From NCBI GenBank assembly GCA_964560875.1, contig CAZLMW010000175.1:1-12971 (forward strand): a DNA stretch of 12,971 bases. The letters run 5' to 3'. Positions within the stretch are counted from its first letter, which is position 1. The number at the start of each line of letters is the position of its first letter. The stretch comes from CAZLMW01 sp964560875. GTDB lineage: Bacteria > Myxococcota_A > UBA9042. Under the pieces are notes generated by a model that worked only from the letters and a program-made list of their open reading frames with translations, was not told the DNA's origin and searched no databases. Below are positions 1 through 8,571 of the stretch, one piece after another. Both the position numbers and the translations under genes were made by a program.

Positions 1-22
1 AGCGGCATCAGAAGCGCTGAGC

Positions 23-58
23 CGGGAGCGGGAGCGGGAGCGGGAGCGGGAGCGGAAG
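23..58. repeat. Hexanucleotide tandem repeat (CGGGAG)n, G-quadruplex-prone
   Basis: Five perfect copies of CGGGAG (23-52) are followed by a degenerate sixth (CGGAAG, 53-58). The plus strand therefore carries five GGG tracts spaced by exactly three bases, the canonical intramolecular G-quadruplex pattern. It lies about 30 bases beyond the stop codon of the PilZ gene, which is read from the minus strand, so the G-rich strand is the template for any transcript running past that stop. No gene is supported in bases 1-86. Whether the repeat lies in the tail of a gene entering from the left cannot be decided. Confidence 0.85.
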
Positions 59-86
59 AGCGGATCGCCATGCTCGCCGCGCACAT

Positions 87-1481
87 CTAGTTGTCGTCGC
101 CTTCGACCTCTTCTTCGCCGGGTCGATAGAAGCGTCCGTCCTCGGTGACGGCGAAGCGGCCGAGACGAGGCTGCTCTTCTTGTTTGCGACCGCCGAATAG
201 GCGGGAAGTAGCTGTGAACAGCTTGCGCAGTCCGCTCGGTGGAGGCTCCGGCGGTGGAGTGCGCGGACGAATCGGCGACGATATGCGCTCGGAAGCCGGC
301 GACTGGCGCAATCGTCGCCGCTCGGCATCACCCAAACTCGTAGGTGGACGCGGCCGCACTTCTGGAGAGGACTCGGAAACTGCGGCCCGGGATGCCTCGG
401 CATTGACGGGCTCGGGTTTGATCGCATCGGCCGCGCCGCTGCTGGGAGCGTCGGCGGCGTCTGCATCCTCAAGAGCAACGTCGTCGTATGCGGCGGCCTC
501 CGCGATGCCCTCGGTCGTGTCCGCCGCGAGCACAGCGCGGGCATTGGCGACTTCTTTCGCGGGATCCTCGATGGCGATCGTCGCTTCCTCGGACAGCGCG
601 ATCGCCTGCGCAAGCGCCTCGCCTTTCAGCTCCGACGTCGGGCCGGTTGTGGCCCGCGGGGCATGGCCAGCGGCATTGGGCATGGCGAGGCCGGGCGAAG
701 TCTCCTTGCGGGCGCGCGCCGTCGTCTGCTCGGCCACGTGCGTCGCGTCGGTGATCTTGCCGACGCGTTGTGCCGGTGACGCCTCCTGTTCGGACAGCTC
801 GCCGAAGATGCCGGGGCTCGTACTTCGGAGCACCGCCGGCACGGCTTCTGCGTTGTCGATATCGGACCTGTCGATCTCAGTGCTGGCGCTGCGTGGCGAC
901 GGGCGTGCATCGGCGGCCATTCGCTCGGTTCGGCGGCGTGGCCGGACCGGGGCAGGAACGCCGCTGATCGATGACCGGCGGCGCGCGGCTGCGATGTCGG
1001 CGCGCGCGCGCTCGGCTGCGCGACGCAGATCCCCGCCGCTGCCGGGAGAGGACTCCCGCAGATCATCTTCCTGGGGATCGAGGGCGGGCTGGGGGAAGTC
1101 GAATTCGCACGGCCCGTGGTCGTCACCGCGGATCGACGCCTCCTGAATGCTGAGCACCGCGCGCAGGAATTCGCGCAGCGGCTTCTGGCCGTGCAGGCAA
1201 TAGCCACGTCGCCAGCGCACCGCGAAGCCGGGAACGTCGGCATGTTCCATGGGATGCAGACGCACCACTTCGGCGAGCACGCGAATCGCCGCCTGTGGGC
1301 CTCGGGCTGAGCGAAAGTGCAGATCGATATCCGCGCCCAGCGGCGGCATGTCCCCGCTGGAGATGAACCCTCCACCCGCGCTCACGTTGGTCGTAGAAAC
1401 GTACTGCTCCCGGCCGTCAAGCCGAGTCATGATGCTGATGAAAGCCGTGACGCGGCGATGGTGTCGCCGGTTGCGGATCAT
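87..1481 (-). CDS. PilZ-domain protein with long disordered C-terminal region
   Basis: A 464-residue protein. The first ~100 residues look like a PilZ domain, the c-di-GMP receptor module. Two overlapping RxxxR motifs (R5/R9 and R6/R10) precede the second signature NVSAGG (N32, S34, G37), and the domain ends around a V-x-G-F-A-V-R-W strand. Both nucleotide-contacting motifs are intact, so ligand binding is plausible. Residues ~110-420 are Ala/Pro/Arg/Ser-rich with no recognisable fold, and a short ordered-looking tail ends in acidic residues. I chose the ATG at 1481 because GAGG lies six bases upstream; an in-frame GTG at 1493 adds four residues but has a poorer ribosome site. No transmembrane segment is seen, so it is probably cytoplasmic. 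In myxobacteria PilZ proteins are tied to motility and surface regulation; the specific role here is unknown. Confidence 0.85.
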   Translation of the reverse strand: MIRNRRHHRRVTAFISIMTRLDGREQYVSTTNVSAGGGFISSGDMPPLGADIDLHFRSARGPQAAIRVLAEVVRLHPMEHADVPGFAVRWRRGYCLHGQKPLREFLRAVLSIQEASIRGDDHGPCEFDFPQPALDPQEDDLRESSPGSGGDLRRAAERARADIAAARRRSSISGVPAPVRPRRRTERMAADARPSPRSASTEIDRSDIDNAEAVPAVLRSTSPGIFGELSEQEASPAQRVGKITDATHVAEQTTARARKETSPGLAMPNAAGHAPRATTGPTSELKGEALAQAIALSEEATIAIEDPAKEVANARAVLAADTTEGIAEAAAYDDVALEDADAADAPSSGAADAIKPEPVNAEASRAAVSESSPEVRPRPPTSLGDAERRRLRQSPASERISSPIRPRTPPPEPPPSGLRKLFTATSRLFGGRKQEEQPRLGRFAVTEDGRFYRPGEEEVEGDDN

Positions 1482-1582
1482 CGGACGCCTCACCCACCCG
1501 GGTCGCCGTCAGCGGCGCAGTGTCCCGGTCTCGCCTGCATGCAATCGCCGCGGCACCGGCCGTGGCAACATCGAGGCATTCG

Positions 1583-1611
1583 AACATAGCGCGAGATGGA
1601 TTGTCGGTAAA
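1583..1611 (-). promoter_or_regulatory. Possible sigma70-type promoter for the PilZ gene
   Basis: On the minus strand TTTACC (1611-1606) and TATGTT (1588-1583) are separated by exactly 17 bases, each matching the sigma70 consensus at four of six positions. This would start transcription near 1576, about 95 bases before the PilZ ATG. It lies in the 185-base gap after the methyltransferase gene, in a locally AT-rich patch. Position and spacing are good but the boxes are only moderate, so this is a weak prediction. Confidence 0.3.
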
Positions 1612-1666
1612 AAACCGAATTCCGATCCGTGTGAAGTAACAGGAGTTCGGAGTTGAATCGCAGCGT

Positions 1667-2965
1667 CTATCCGCGTGCGCCGCGGAGTCGCCGGTAGATG
1701 CGGGCGAACAGCAGCGGAGTCCTGGCCTGGTAGTCGGTGTACGCGGGGTCCCGGCCAAGGTGCCGTTCTTCGGTGACGGCGCGCATCGTGTAGATGCCGT
1801 TGAGGCACAGCAAGGCGATGCAGTTGCGGGCGACGGATGCCCAATCGCCATCCATGGGGATGAACGGAATCGAGATGAGCCACCAGCTGAGGTTCTTGGA
1901 CACGTAGGCGGGATGGCGCAGCAATCGGTAGGGGCCGAAGGTCAACACACCGCGGTGAGTCAGGTTCGAAAAGCGCAGGCCAAACGTCACGGTGGCCCAA
2001 ACGTATACAAAAGTGCATGCGAGGATCGCGCCGCCCCAGATGCCGTGCACGATCGGTGTCTCCGAAAGCCAGCGCCCCCACGACAGCCCGTCTTCGTAGT
2101 GCAGGTACATGCGCTCGATGGTGGCCCAGAACGGCTGGTAGCACGCGATGCACACCGCCCACCCGAGCATGGTCGGTTCAGCCGAACGCATGTGCGCGTC
2201 GAGCAACCGGAACGTCAACGAATAGCCAACGACCGCGAACCCGACGTCGACCGTGTACATGCCGAGCCACGCGAAATCGTAGATGCCGACAAACGCGTTG
2301 AAGCGGTGCGCGCGGGCCGCGATCGTGTCCAGGTTCTTGCCCAGGTAGACGATCATCAGCGGCAAGAAGAAGCCTTTGACCAGCCATCCGCGGAAGTGTT
2401 TGGCGAGCTCGTTGCGGTCGACCTCTTTCCAGTTACCGAGGATCACGGCGCCGACGTGCCAATAGCCGTCGCGCGGTTTGGACATGCGGCCGTCGACGAA
2501 CGCGATGTACGGCACTGTGAGCACGGCGGCCGGGACCGCGACGACCTTCAGGATGTTCCAGAACGGGTAGTAGAAGCGCCCGTGATACTCGCGGAAGACG
2601 AGGTACGCGATCGCGATGGCGCCGAGCGTGCCGCACAGTCCGACGACCTTGACCCCGACCCGAGCCCAGTTGACGCCGCGCTGGTTCACCGGGCGGTCGA
2701 GGCCGGCCGATTTGCGCAGGTGAACTTTCAGCACGAGCAGGTCGTACAGGATCATCGGGATCGCCGCGCCACCCGCACAGATAAGCACCCGATAGTGGGT
2801 CTCCAGCCGTACATCGAAGCTGAATCCGACCGCGGCCAGGAACCCCACGAGCCCCCACAGCCCACACTTGGAAACCGGAACCTGGTCGAGTTCGACGGGC
2901 CCCTGCGGAGCGATGGTGTTCGGCGATGGGTTCGCTGGTGCAGCGACGGTGGCGGGGCTCGGCAT
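1667..2965 (-). CDS. Multi-pass membrane methyltransferase, ICMT/PEMT-like
   Basis: A 432-residue integral membrane protein with about ten hydrophobic segments. The C-terminal part carries the signature of the isoprenylcysteine carboxyl methyltransferase / phospholipid methyltransferase superfamily: GPYRLLRHPAY (residues 344-354), a membrane segment, then T-E-E-R-H-L (E399, E400) and a Tyr-rich tail. In that family these elements bind S-adenosylmethionine at the membrane face. The substrate is unknown: bacteria lack prenylated CaaX proteins, and lipids or other small hydrophobic molecules are usual suggestions. The protein is much longer than simple family members (~200-290 residues) because of a large N-terminal membrane region without a recognised signature. 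The start is the ATG at 2965; it has no clear ribosome site, and an in-frame ATG at 3079 is possible but adds a non-membrane, low-quality leader. Divergent from the kinase gene. Confidence 0.75.
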   Translation of the reverse strand: MPSPATVAAPANPSPNTIAPQGPVELDQVPVSKCGLWGLVGFLAAVGFSFDVRLETHYRVLICAGGAAIPMILYDLLVLKVHLRKSAGLDRPVNQRGVNWARVGVKVVGLCGTLGAIAIAYLVFREYHGRFYYPFWNILKVVAVPAAVLTVPYIAFVDGRMSKPRDGYWHVGAVILGNWKEVDRNELAKHFRGWLVKGFFLPLMIVYLGKNLDTIAARAHRFNAFVGIYDFAWLGMYTVDVGFAVVGYSLTFRLLDAHMRSAEPTMLGWAVCIACYQPFWATIERMYLHYEDGLSWGRWLSETPIVHGIWGGAILACTFVYVWATVTFGLRFSNLTHRGVLTFGPYRLLRHPAYVSKNLSWWLISIPFIPMDGDWASVARNCIALLCLNGIYTMRAVTEERHLGRDPAYTDYQARTPLLFARIYRRLRGARG

Positions 2966-3041
2966 GGGCGCGCATGGTGTGTCCAGTCGGGCGCAGACGC
3001 AAGGGTTCGCGCGCGCGTTCTGGAGTGAGGAATCGTGACGT

Positions 3042-3070
3042 TTGCCGACCGCCGTTGAGACGGGCAGAAT
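3042..3070 (+). promoter_or_regulatory. Possible promoter of the kinase operon
   Basis: TTGCCG (3042-3047) and CAGAAT (3065-3070) are 17 bases apart, each a four-of-six match to sigma70 boxes, in the 129-base divergent region between the methyltransferase start (2965) and the kinase start (3095). The implied leader would be under 20 bases. The rest of this divergent region shows no other site that I can support. Weak. Confidence 0.22.
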
Positions 3071-3094
3071 CCGACACATCCAACCGGGGGACGC

Positions 3095-6000
3095 TTGAGA
3101 GAGCGCTACGGCGAATACGAGTTGCTCGCGCAATTCGCGCGCGGCGGCATGGCCGAGATTTTTCTCGCGCGCCGCATCGGCGTGGAGGGGTTCGAACGCG
3201 AGCTGGTCGTCAAGCGGATGCTGCCCAAGTTGGCGGTGGACGAGTCGTGCGTTCGCATGTTCCTCGACGAAGCGCGGCTCACCGCCGGGTTACAACACCC
3301 CAATATCGCGCAGGTTATCGATCTCGGCCGCGTCGATGACACGTATTTCATCGCGATGGAGCTCGTCGACGGACCCGATCTGCGCACGATGTTCAAGGAC
3401 GCGATCGCCAAGGACATCGCCCTGCCCGTGCCGCTGTGCGCATGGATCGTCGCGCGCGTCGCCGAGGGCCTGCACTACGCCCACACCCGCGCCGATCCCG
3501 CGACTGGCGAGCCGCTGAAGATCGTCCACCGCGACGTCAACCACGCCAATGTCCTGCTGTCTCGCCACGGCGGCGTGAAGATCGTCGATTTTGGCGTCGC
3601 ACACGCCGAAAACCGCAGCGTTGAGACCGGGATCGGCGGGCTCAAGGGCAAGATGGGCTACATCGCCCCCGAGCAATGCATCGGCGATCCTTTCGATCAT
3701 CGCGCCGACGTCTTCGCGCTCGGTGTCGTTCTCTACGAATTGTTGACGCGCAAGGCGCTTTTTTACCGAAAGAGCGACCTCGAGACGCTCGAAAAGATCG
3801 TCTACGAGGATCCGCCGCCGCCGTCCACGCAGGTCGAGGGGCTCGGCGATGGATTGGATGAGATCATCCTCAGCGCTTTGGCGAAAAAGCCCGACGATCG
3901 TCTGCAGAGCGCGGGTGAGATGGCGCGCAGGCTCGACGTTTGGGCACTGCAGCAAGGCGGCGGATCCCGATCGGACCTCGCCGCCTGGATCGACAAACAT
4001 GCCAAGCCACTCTGCCCGACCGAACGAATTCCGCGCGAGCGACGGACAAGCCGCAGCGCCATCAAGCGTTGGACCACCGGCGAATACGCCGAGATGCGTT
4101 CCGATCGTTCGCCAGGCAGCGGTCACTTGAGCTCATCGGGCCGCAGACGACTGGAGCTGCTCGATGGCCCCACGACATCGCGCGACAATCCCTTGTTGGG
4201 CGGCAGAAAGCGGGAGCGCGCGTCGCGAAGCAACCTGCCGAAATCGCGCAGCACCTTCGTAGGCCACGACACGGACATGGCCAAAATCGCGGCGCATTTC
4301 GCTTCTGAAGCGCGCCTGATCACGCTGTTCGGCACTGCGGGTGTCGGCAAGAGTCGCGTCGCGATCGAATACGCGCGCCGACACCTGGAGTCGCAGACCG
4401 ACGCGAGCGTGTGGTGGTGTCACTGCGGGGAAGCCGACGGCCTCGACGGCACAATCAGCGCCATGGCCGCCGCACTTGGGGTGCCCCTGGTCGGTGCCGC
4501 GACGCGCGACGCCGCGATCGAACAACTCGGCCACGCGCTGACGGGTCGAAAGCGCGCGCTGGTGGTGCTCGACGACTTCGACAAGATGGTCGACTACGTG
4601 GAGGAGTCGATCGGCGTCTGGCTCGCGATGGCCCCACAAGCCCGCTTCCTGATCACGTCGCGGAGCCTCCTTCGGGTGGCGGACGAAGCAGCGATCGAGA
4701 TCGCCCCGCTCGGCATCCCGCAAATCGACGCTGCAACCGGTGATACGGACGCCGAGAAGCTGTTCGTCGACCGCGCGCGTCGCGTCCGTCCCAACTTCGC
4801 ACCGACCGAGCGGGATCGGATCGCGATCGCCGCCATTGTGCGCCGCCTCGACGGGATTCCACTCGCGATCGAGCTGGCCGCCGCGCGCATCTCCGTGCTG
4901 GCACCCGACGAGCTCCTCAAGCGGCTGGCCCAGAGGTTTGAGATCTTGCGCGGCGGTGTCCGTGGCCAAACCGGCCGGAACAAGACGCTGCGCAGCGCGA
5001 TCGACTGGTCTTGGAAGTCGCTGACCCATGCCGAGCAGGATGCGCTCGTGCAGGCCACGGTCTTTCGCGGCGGCTTCACGCTCGCGGCCGCCGAACAGGT
5101 CCTGCACGTCGATTCGCCCGACGAGATGGTGATCGATGTGGTGCAATCGCTGCGCGACCGGTCGATGTTGCGCGTTCTCGGCCAACCGGGCTTTGGCAGC
5201 GACATGCGTTTTTCGCTCTTTGAGAGCATCGCGGCTTATGCGACTGAAAAGGCGTGGTCGGCGCGGCAAATCGAGCGGGCCGACGCGCGCCACGAGGCGT
5301 ACTACCTTGAGCTTTGCGAGCGACTCTCGGCCAAGATTCCCACGCACGACGGTGTCGATGCCCGGCGGCTGATGGCGCCCGAGGTCGACAACCTCATCGC
5401 GGTCCATGAACGAGCGCTTGCTCGCCAGCCACTCGGGCAAGAGGACGTCGAGATCGCCCTGCGAATCGCGTGCGCGCTGTTCCCGCTGCTCATCGAGCGA
5501 GGTCCCGTGAGCGTGCTGTGGCGCCTGCTCGGTGAGGCGCTGGAGGCAGCCGGCAAGGTCCCGATCGGCCAGACATGGCTCGGTCTTGGGCTCGCGGCGT
5601 ACGGCGAAGTGCTGGCGCGCACCGGCGATCCGCGCAAGGGCATCGTCATGGCGCGCGAGGCGCTGACGATCGGACGACGCAGCGACGACCCAGCGCTACA
5701 GGCGCGCGCGCTCATCGTCGTGGCGATCTGCCACTGGCTCGTGGACGAGCATGACGCCGCGATGAAAGCGAGCATCGAGGCCCGCGGGTTCGGCAAGAGG
5801 CTCGGCGACCTCGAACTGGAGACGCGAACCCTCAACGTGATCGGCTGCGTGCATTTTTCGCTCGGCGACCGCTCGAAGTCGGCCGACTGCTTGAGCGCCT
5901 GCGTGAACACGGCGCGGCAGATTGGCCACCTGTACGTGGAGGCGATGGCGCAGAGCAACGTGGGCTGCATCCACGCCGACCTTGGGCACCTCGACGCGGC

Positions 6001-6649
6001 TGAGACGTGTTTCCGCCAGGCCCTCGACGACTGCCTGCGCCTGCGAAATCGACGCGGCGTCGGTGTCAATCGGTGCGAGTTGGCCGTGGTCGCCCAAGAA
6101 CGAGGCGACGTCCTATCCGCGCGGCGCCACTTCAAGCGGGCGATGACGGCTTTGCGCGACGTCGGCGACCGACAGCGGCTGGCGTACGCGCAGTATTATA
6201 TGGGCTGCTTCGAACTCGAGAGCGGCGCCTATCCCCAAGCATCCGCGCAGCTGCGCGCCGCCGAAGCGTTCTTCGAACAAGGTGGCAACGACCGGTCGCG
6301 CGCGATGTGCCTGGCGATGTTGGCGTACCTCGATGCGCGGGCCAGCGGCGGCCATTACAGCGGACGCTTGCTGGCCGAGGCCCAACGGATCGCCGAAGCG
6401 CAAGCGGACCCGCCCCTCTTCATCGTCGTGGCGGCCATGCGCGGCGCAACCGAAGCGGTCGACGCCATTCGGACATCGGATCCTCACGCCAGTCGCGTTC
6501 TCGAGCGCGCTCGGGTCCGCATCGAGCACGCCCGGCAGCCCTGGCCGCCCGATGAGCGCTACCCGGATGGAAGGCCTCCTGTCGTGCAGTGGTCGCGTGA
6601 AGCGCGCTTCGCCGTTCGCGTGCTCGAACGTCTGCTCAAGTCGACCTGA
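3095..6649 (+). CDS. Ser/Thr protein kinase fused to STAND/NB-ARC-like ATPase and TPR repeats
   Basis: An 1184-residue three-part signalling protein. (1) A Hanks-type kinase, residues ~5-285: glycine-rich loop at 16-19, lysine K40, helix-C E59, catalytic loop H145-R146-D147 with N152, D165-F166-G167, and A191-P192-E193; all key residues are present, so it should be active. (2) After a Ser/Arg-rich linker (~300-385), a P-loop ATPase of the COG3903/AfsR-MalT kind: Walker A GTAGVGKS (413-420), Walker B LVVLDDFD (489-496), a T-S-R sensor (521-523), a GIPL motif (587-590), and a winged-helix-like segment at ~630-720. (3) A helical TPR-like array, ~830-1080. No membrane segment is seen, so it is probably cytoplasmic. 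The start is the TTG at 3095, preceded by GGGGGA; the frame is closed by a TGA at 3056 and no ATG or GTG lies between. First gene of a likely three-gene operon. By family analogy the TPR part senses a ligand or protein, the ATPase acts as a switch, and the kinase is the output. Confidence 0.92.
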   Translation: MRERYGEYELLAQFARGGMAEIFLARRIGVEGFERELVVKRMLPKLAVDESCVRMFLDEARLTAGLQHPNIAQVIDLGRVDDTYFIAMELVDGPDLRTMFKDAIAKDIALPVPLCAWIVARVAEGLHYAHTRADPATGEPLKIVHRDVNHANVLLSRHGGVKIVDFGVAHAENRSVETGIGGLKGKMGYIAPEQCIGDPFDHRADVFALGVVLYELLTRKALFYRKSDLETLEKIVYEDPPPPSTQVEGLGDGLDEIILSALAKKPDDRLQSAGEMARRLDVWALQQGGGSRSDLAAWIDKHAKPLCPTERIPRERRTSRSAIKRWTTGEYAEMRSDRSPGSGHLSSSGRRRLELLDGPTTSRDNPLLGGRKRERASRSNLPKSRSTFVGHDTDMAKIAAHFASEARLITLFGTAGVGKSRVAIEYARRHLESQTDASVWWCHCGEADGLDGTISAMAAALGVPLVGAATRDAAIEQLGHALTGRKRALVVLDDFDKMVDYVEESIGVWLAMAPQARFLITSRSLLRVADEAAIEIAPLGIPQIDAATGDTDAEKLFVDRARRVRPNFAPTERDRIAIAAIVRRLDGIPLAIELAAARISVLAPDELLKRLAQRFEILRGGVRGQTGRNKTLRSAIDWSWKSLTHAEQDALVQATVFRGGFTLAAAEQVLHVDSPDEMVIDVVQSLRDRSMLRVLGQPGFGSDMRFSLFESIAAYATEKAWSARQIERADARHEAYYLELCERLSAKIPTHDGVDARRLMAPEVDNLIAVHERALARQPLGQEDVEIALRIACALFPLLIERGPVSVLWRLLGEALEAAGKVPIGQTWLGLGLAAYGEVLARTGDPRKGIVMAREALTIGRRSDDPALQARALIVVAICHWLVDEHDAAMKASIEARGFGKRLGDLELETRTLNVIGCVHFSLGDRSKSADCLSACVNTARQIGHLYVEAMAQSNVGCIHADLGHLDAAETCFRQALDDCLRLRNRRGVGVNRCELAVVAQERGDVLSARRHFKRAMTALRDVGDRQRLAYAQYYMGCFELESGAYPQASAQLRAAEAFFEQGGNDRSRAMCLAMLAYLDARASGGHYSGRLLAEAQRIAEAQADPPLFIVVAAMRGATEAVDAIRTSDPHASRVLERARVRIEHARQPWPPDERYPDGRPPVVQWSREARFAVRVLERLLKST

Positions 6650-6694
6650 GCGCTCCTCCAAACCGCCAACCACGGCCCGGAATTCGGCACCAAC

Positions 6695-7621
6695 ATGGAT
6701 TTGAGCGATCTCGGCGAGCAGCTCGCAGCCAACATCGAACGACTTGAAGTCCTGCTGGACAAGCTCCCCGCACCGGTTGCCGCCAGCTTGCGGGCCGACG
6801 TGCAGCGGCTGCGCGAGCTCATCTTGCAACAGCGTCCGCCGCGGATCCTGCTCTCCGGGCCTCCGGACTCGGACAAGACGCCGCTAATCGCCGCCCTTCT
6901 CGACGGCGCGCCGACCGAGATATCGACCTGGACCGACTCGGAAACGGGCCTCTCGTGGCGCAGGTTCGGCGACGAACAGGGCGCTGTGGACGTGACCGAC
7001 ACGCGCCGCAATTTGTCTGATGCGGCCGATCGGCAGCTCGCCCGACAGGAAGCCGACCTACAGCTGGACGCTGTGTTGCACACCGATCCCGACGCGCTGC
7101 GCGATCACATCATCAAGTCCCTGCCGGGGGTCGCTCCCCAAGCGCGCCTGCAGCTCGCCCGTTTGGTGCGTATCGCAGAGGTGCAAAGAGAAGCCGCCGG
7201 TGACGTCACGCGCGTCCTGTCGTCGATCTCCGCAGGGGTCGCCGCCGTGCCCATCCCGGTCGCGGACATCGCGCCGCTGACGGGGCTGCAAGTCGGACTC
7301 GTCGCGTCGATCGCGTACATCAGCGGCCGCGAAATGAACCTCAAGAACGCCGCCGAGTTCGTCGGAGCCATGGGCGTAAACGTCGGCGCCGCGTTCGTCT
7401 TTCGCGAGCTCGCCCGTGCCGTGTCGAAGGTCGTTGCGCCGGGCGCAGGCAGCCTCGTGAGCGCGGGAATCGGCTGGGCCGGGACGAGGGCGATCGGCGC
7501 GGCCGCGACCGCCTATTTCGTGGATCGAGCCAGCAAGGAAGAGGCGCGCCGGCAGTTCGAGGTGACGGTCAAAGAGCCGCGAAAGCTGCAGGCGCCCGAT
7601 CAACCGAGGAGCCCCCGATGA
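6695..7621 (+). CDS. Degenerate GTPase-like protein with hydrophobic DUF697-like C-terminus
   Basis: A 308-residue protein. After an N-terminal helix (~1-48) comes a strand and a P-loop-like motif, ILLSGPPDSDKTPLIAALL (51-69), shaped like Walker A of dynamin/Era-type GTPases but with Asp where the Gly before Lys should be. A possible remnant of the DTxG motif reads D-T-R-R (102-105), and no NKxD motif is visible, so nucleotide hydrolysis is doubtful. Residues ~170-280 are a hydrophobic, Gly/Ala-rich region with the pattern V-P-I-P-V-A-D-I-A-P-L-T-G-L-Q, resembling the DUF697/YcjF region that follows GTPase domains and associates with membranes. Second gene of the operon, 45 bases after the kinase; its stop overlaps the next start (ATGA), implying translational coupling. 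No strong ribosome site at the ATG. Family call is by memory of motifs. Confidence 0.65.
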   Translation: MDLSDLGEQLAANIERLEVLLDKLPAPVAASLRADVQRLRELILQQRPPRILLSGPPDSDKTPLIAALLDGAPTEISTWTDSETGLSWRRFGDEQGAVDVTDTRRNLSDAADRQLARQEADLQLDAVLHTDPDALRDHIIKSLPGVAPQARLQLARLVRIAEVQREAAGDVTRVLSSISAGVAAVPIPVADIAPLTGLQVGLVASIAYISGREMNLKNAAEFVGAMGVNVGAAFVFRELARAVSKVVAPGAGSLVSAGIGWAGTRAIGAAATAYFVDRASKEEARRQFEVTVKEPRKLQAPDQPRSPR

Positions 7622-8472
7622 GCGACACCTGGTCATGCCGCGAATACGGTCGCCACGAGCTGCAAGGAATCGCCGCGCTCGTGGCGCACAGCCCCGTGGA
7701 GTCCACGTTCCACGTCAAACCGATCGTCGATGATCCCGTCGGCAACAACGCCTGGTTCTTCGCCGCAAGCCACGAAGACGGCCGAGTCGGTGCGTTCGCG
7801 GCGGTCGTCGGCACGCGTGCGAATCTGCTCGGGTTCGACGACGGCGCGGTCGACGCCATGGCCATGGCGATGCTGAAGTCGCAGACCATTCACACCAGCC
7901 GCGAGGCGCATCGGCACGTGCTCCTGGGCCCGGCGACCGTGGTCGACCGCTTCTGGGCGATCTTCCAGGACGTGGGCCGGCAGGTCGTCGGCAACCGCAA
8001 GCTCGAGCTCATGGCTTCAGGCGGCGAAGGCAAAGGCAGCCGCAGACTTACGCTCGACCTCGCAACGCATTCCGACCTGCCCGTTCTGACCGTCTTCGCG
8101 GGCGACTACGGGCTCGAACGGCACGGTTTTGACCCGCGCAAGGTCGCGCCGGCCGCGCTGGAACGGCAACTGACCGACGCCATCGACGCAGGCCGCTTGC
8201 TCGTCGCGCGGGAATCCGGCCGCGCGATGTTCATGGCCATCGTTCGCGACGTAGACGAGGAGACTGTGCTTCTCGACCGCGTCCACGTCCCGGTCGCCTA
8301 CCGCGGCAGAAAGATCCTCGTCGGCGGGGCGCTTTTCGCAGCTGCAGCGTCGGCTCCCGTGGCGGCCAAACGCGTACTCGTGTTCATCGACGGCGACCTG
8401 ATGCAAATCGGCGCGGCGCGCGCGGGCTATACGAGTCTGCAGAGCTACCGCGAAGTCGCCATGCTCGGTTGA
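7618..8472 (+). CDS. GNAT-family N-acetyltransferase-like protein, DUF4081-like N-terminal half
   Basis: A 284-residue protein of two halves. The N-terminal half contains H-V-L-L-G-P-A-T-V-V-D-R-F-W (100-113), resembling the 'GPA...W' segment of DUF4081 proteins that precede a GNAT domain. The C-terminal half (~145-284) has a GNAT layout: a strand before V-P-V-A-Y-R-G-R-K (224-232), which is the acetyl-CoA-binding region, then a helix, a strand (L-V-F-I), and the closing A-R-A-G-Y-T-S (267-273). The usual R-G-x-G/A turn is altered to R-G-R-K-I-L, so acetyl-CoA binding may be weakened; activity is uncertain. No signal peptide or membrane segment. Third gene of the kinase operon, overlapping the upstream stop by four bases. 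The substrate is unknown. Confidence 0.7.
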   Translation: MSDTWSCREYGRHELQGIAALVAHSPVESTFHVKPIVDDPVGNNAWFFAASHEDGRVGAFAAVVGTRANLLGFDDGAVDAMAMAMLKSQTIHTSREAHRHVLLGPATVVDRFWAIFQDVGRQVVGNRKLELMASGGEGKGSRRLTLDLATHSDLPVLTVFAGDYGLERHGFDPRKVAPAALERQLTDAIDAGRLLVARESGRAMFMAIVRDVDEETVLLDRVHVPVAYRGRKILVGGALFAAAASAPVAAKRVLVFIDGDLMQIGAARAGYTSLQSYREVAMLG

Positions 8473-8571
8473 TCTGGCGACACAGTTTTTAGTCGCACTC
8501 ACGCCCGGGCGCGCATAGCATTTGCGCGGCGCGTAACTGCGCCATCGGCAAAACAAACCCTTGGATGCCCC

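Noticed and set aside
145..1146. Long plus-strand open frame opposite the PilZ gene
   Set aside because: It is antisense to a frame with clear PilZ motifs, and its Ser/Ala/Arg-rich peptide is typical of shadows in high-GC DNA.
1760..3028. 422-codon plus-strand frame opposite the methyltransferase gene
   Set aside because: Composition is Arg/Asp/His-rich without motifs, while the opposite strand has membrane segments and the GPYRLLRHPAY signature.
4133..5440. 435-codon minus-strand frame inside the kinase-STAND gene
   Set aside because: It overlaps the P-loop and winged-helix parts of the recognisable plus-strand protein and has no motif of its own.
8528..8543. GGCGC-GCGCC hairpin in the gap before the lipoprotein gene
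   Set aside because: Only five pairs and no T-run follow; this is not enough for a terminator in GC-rich DNA.
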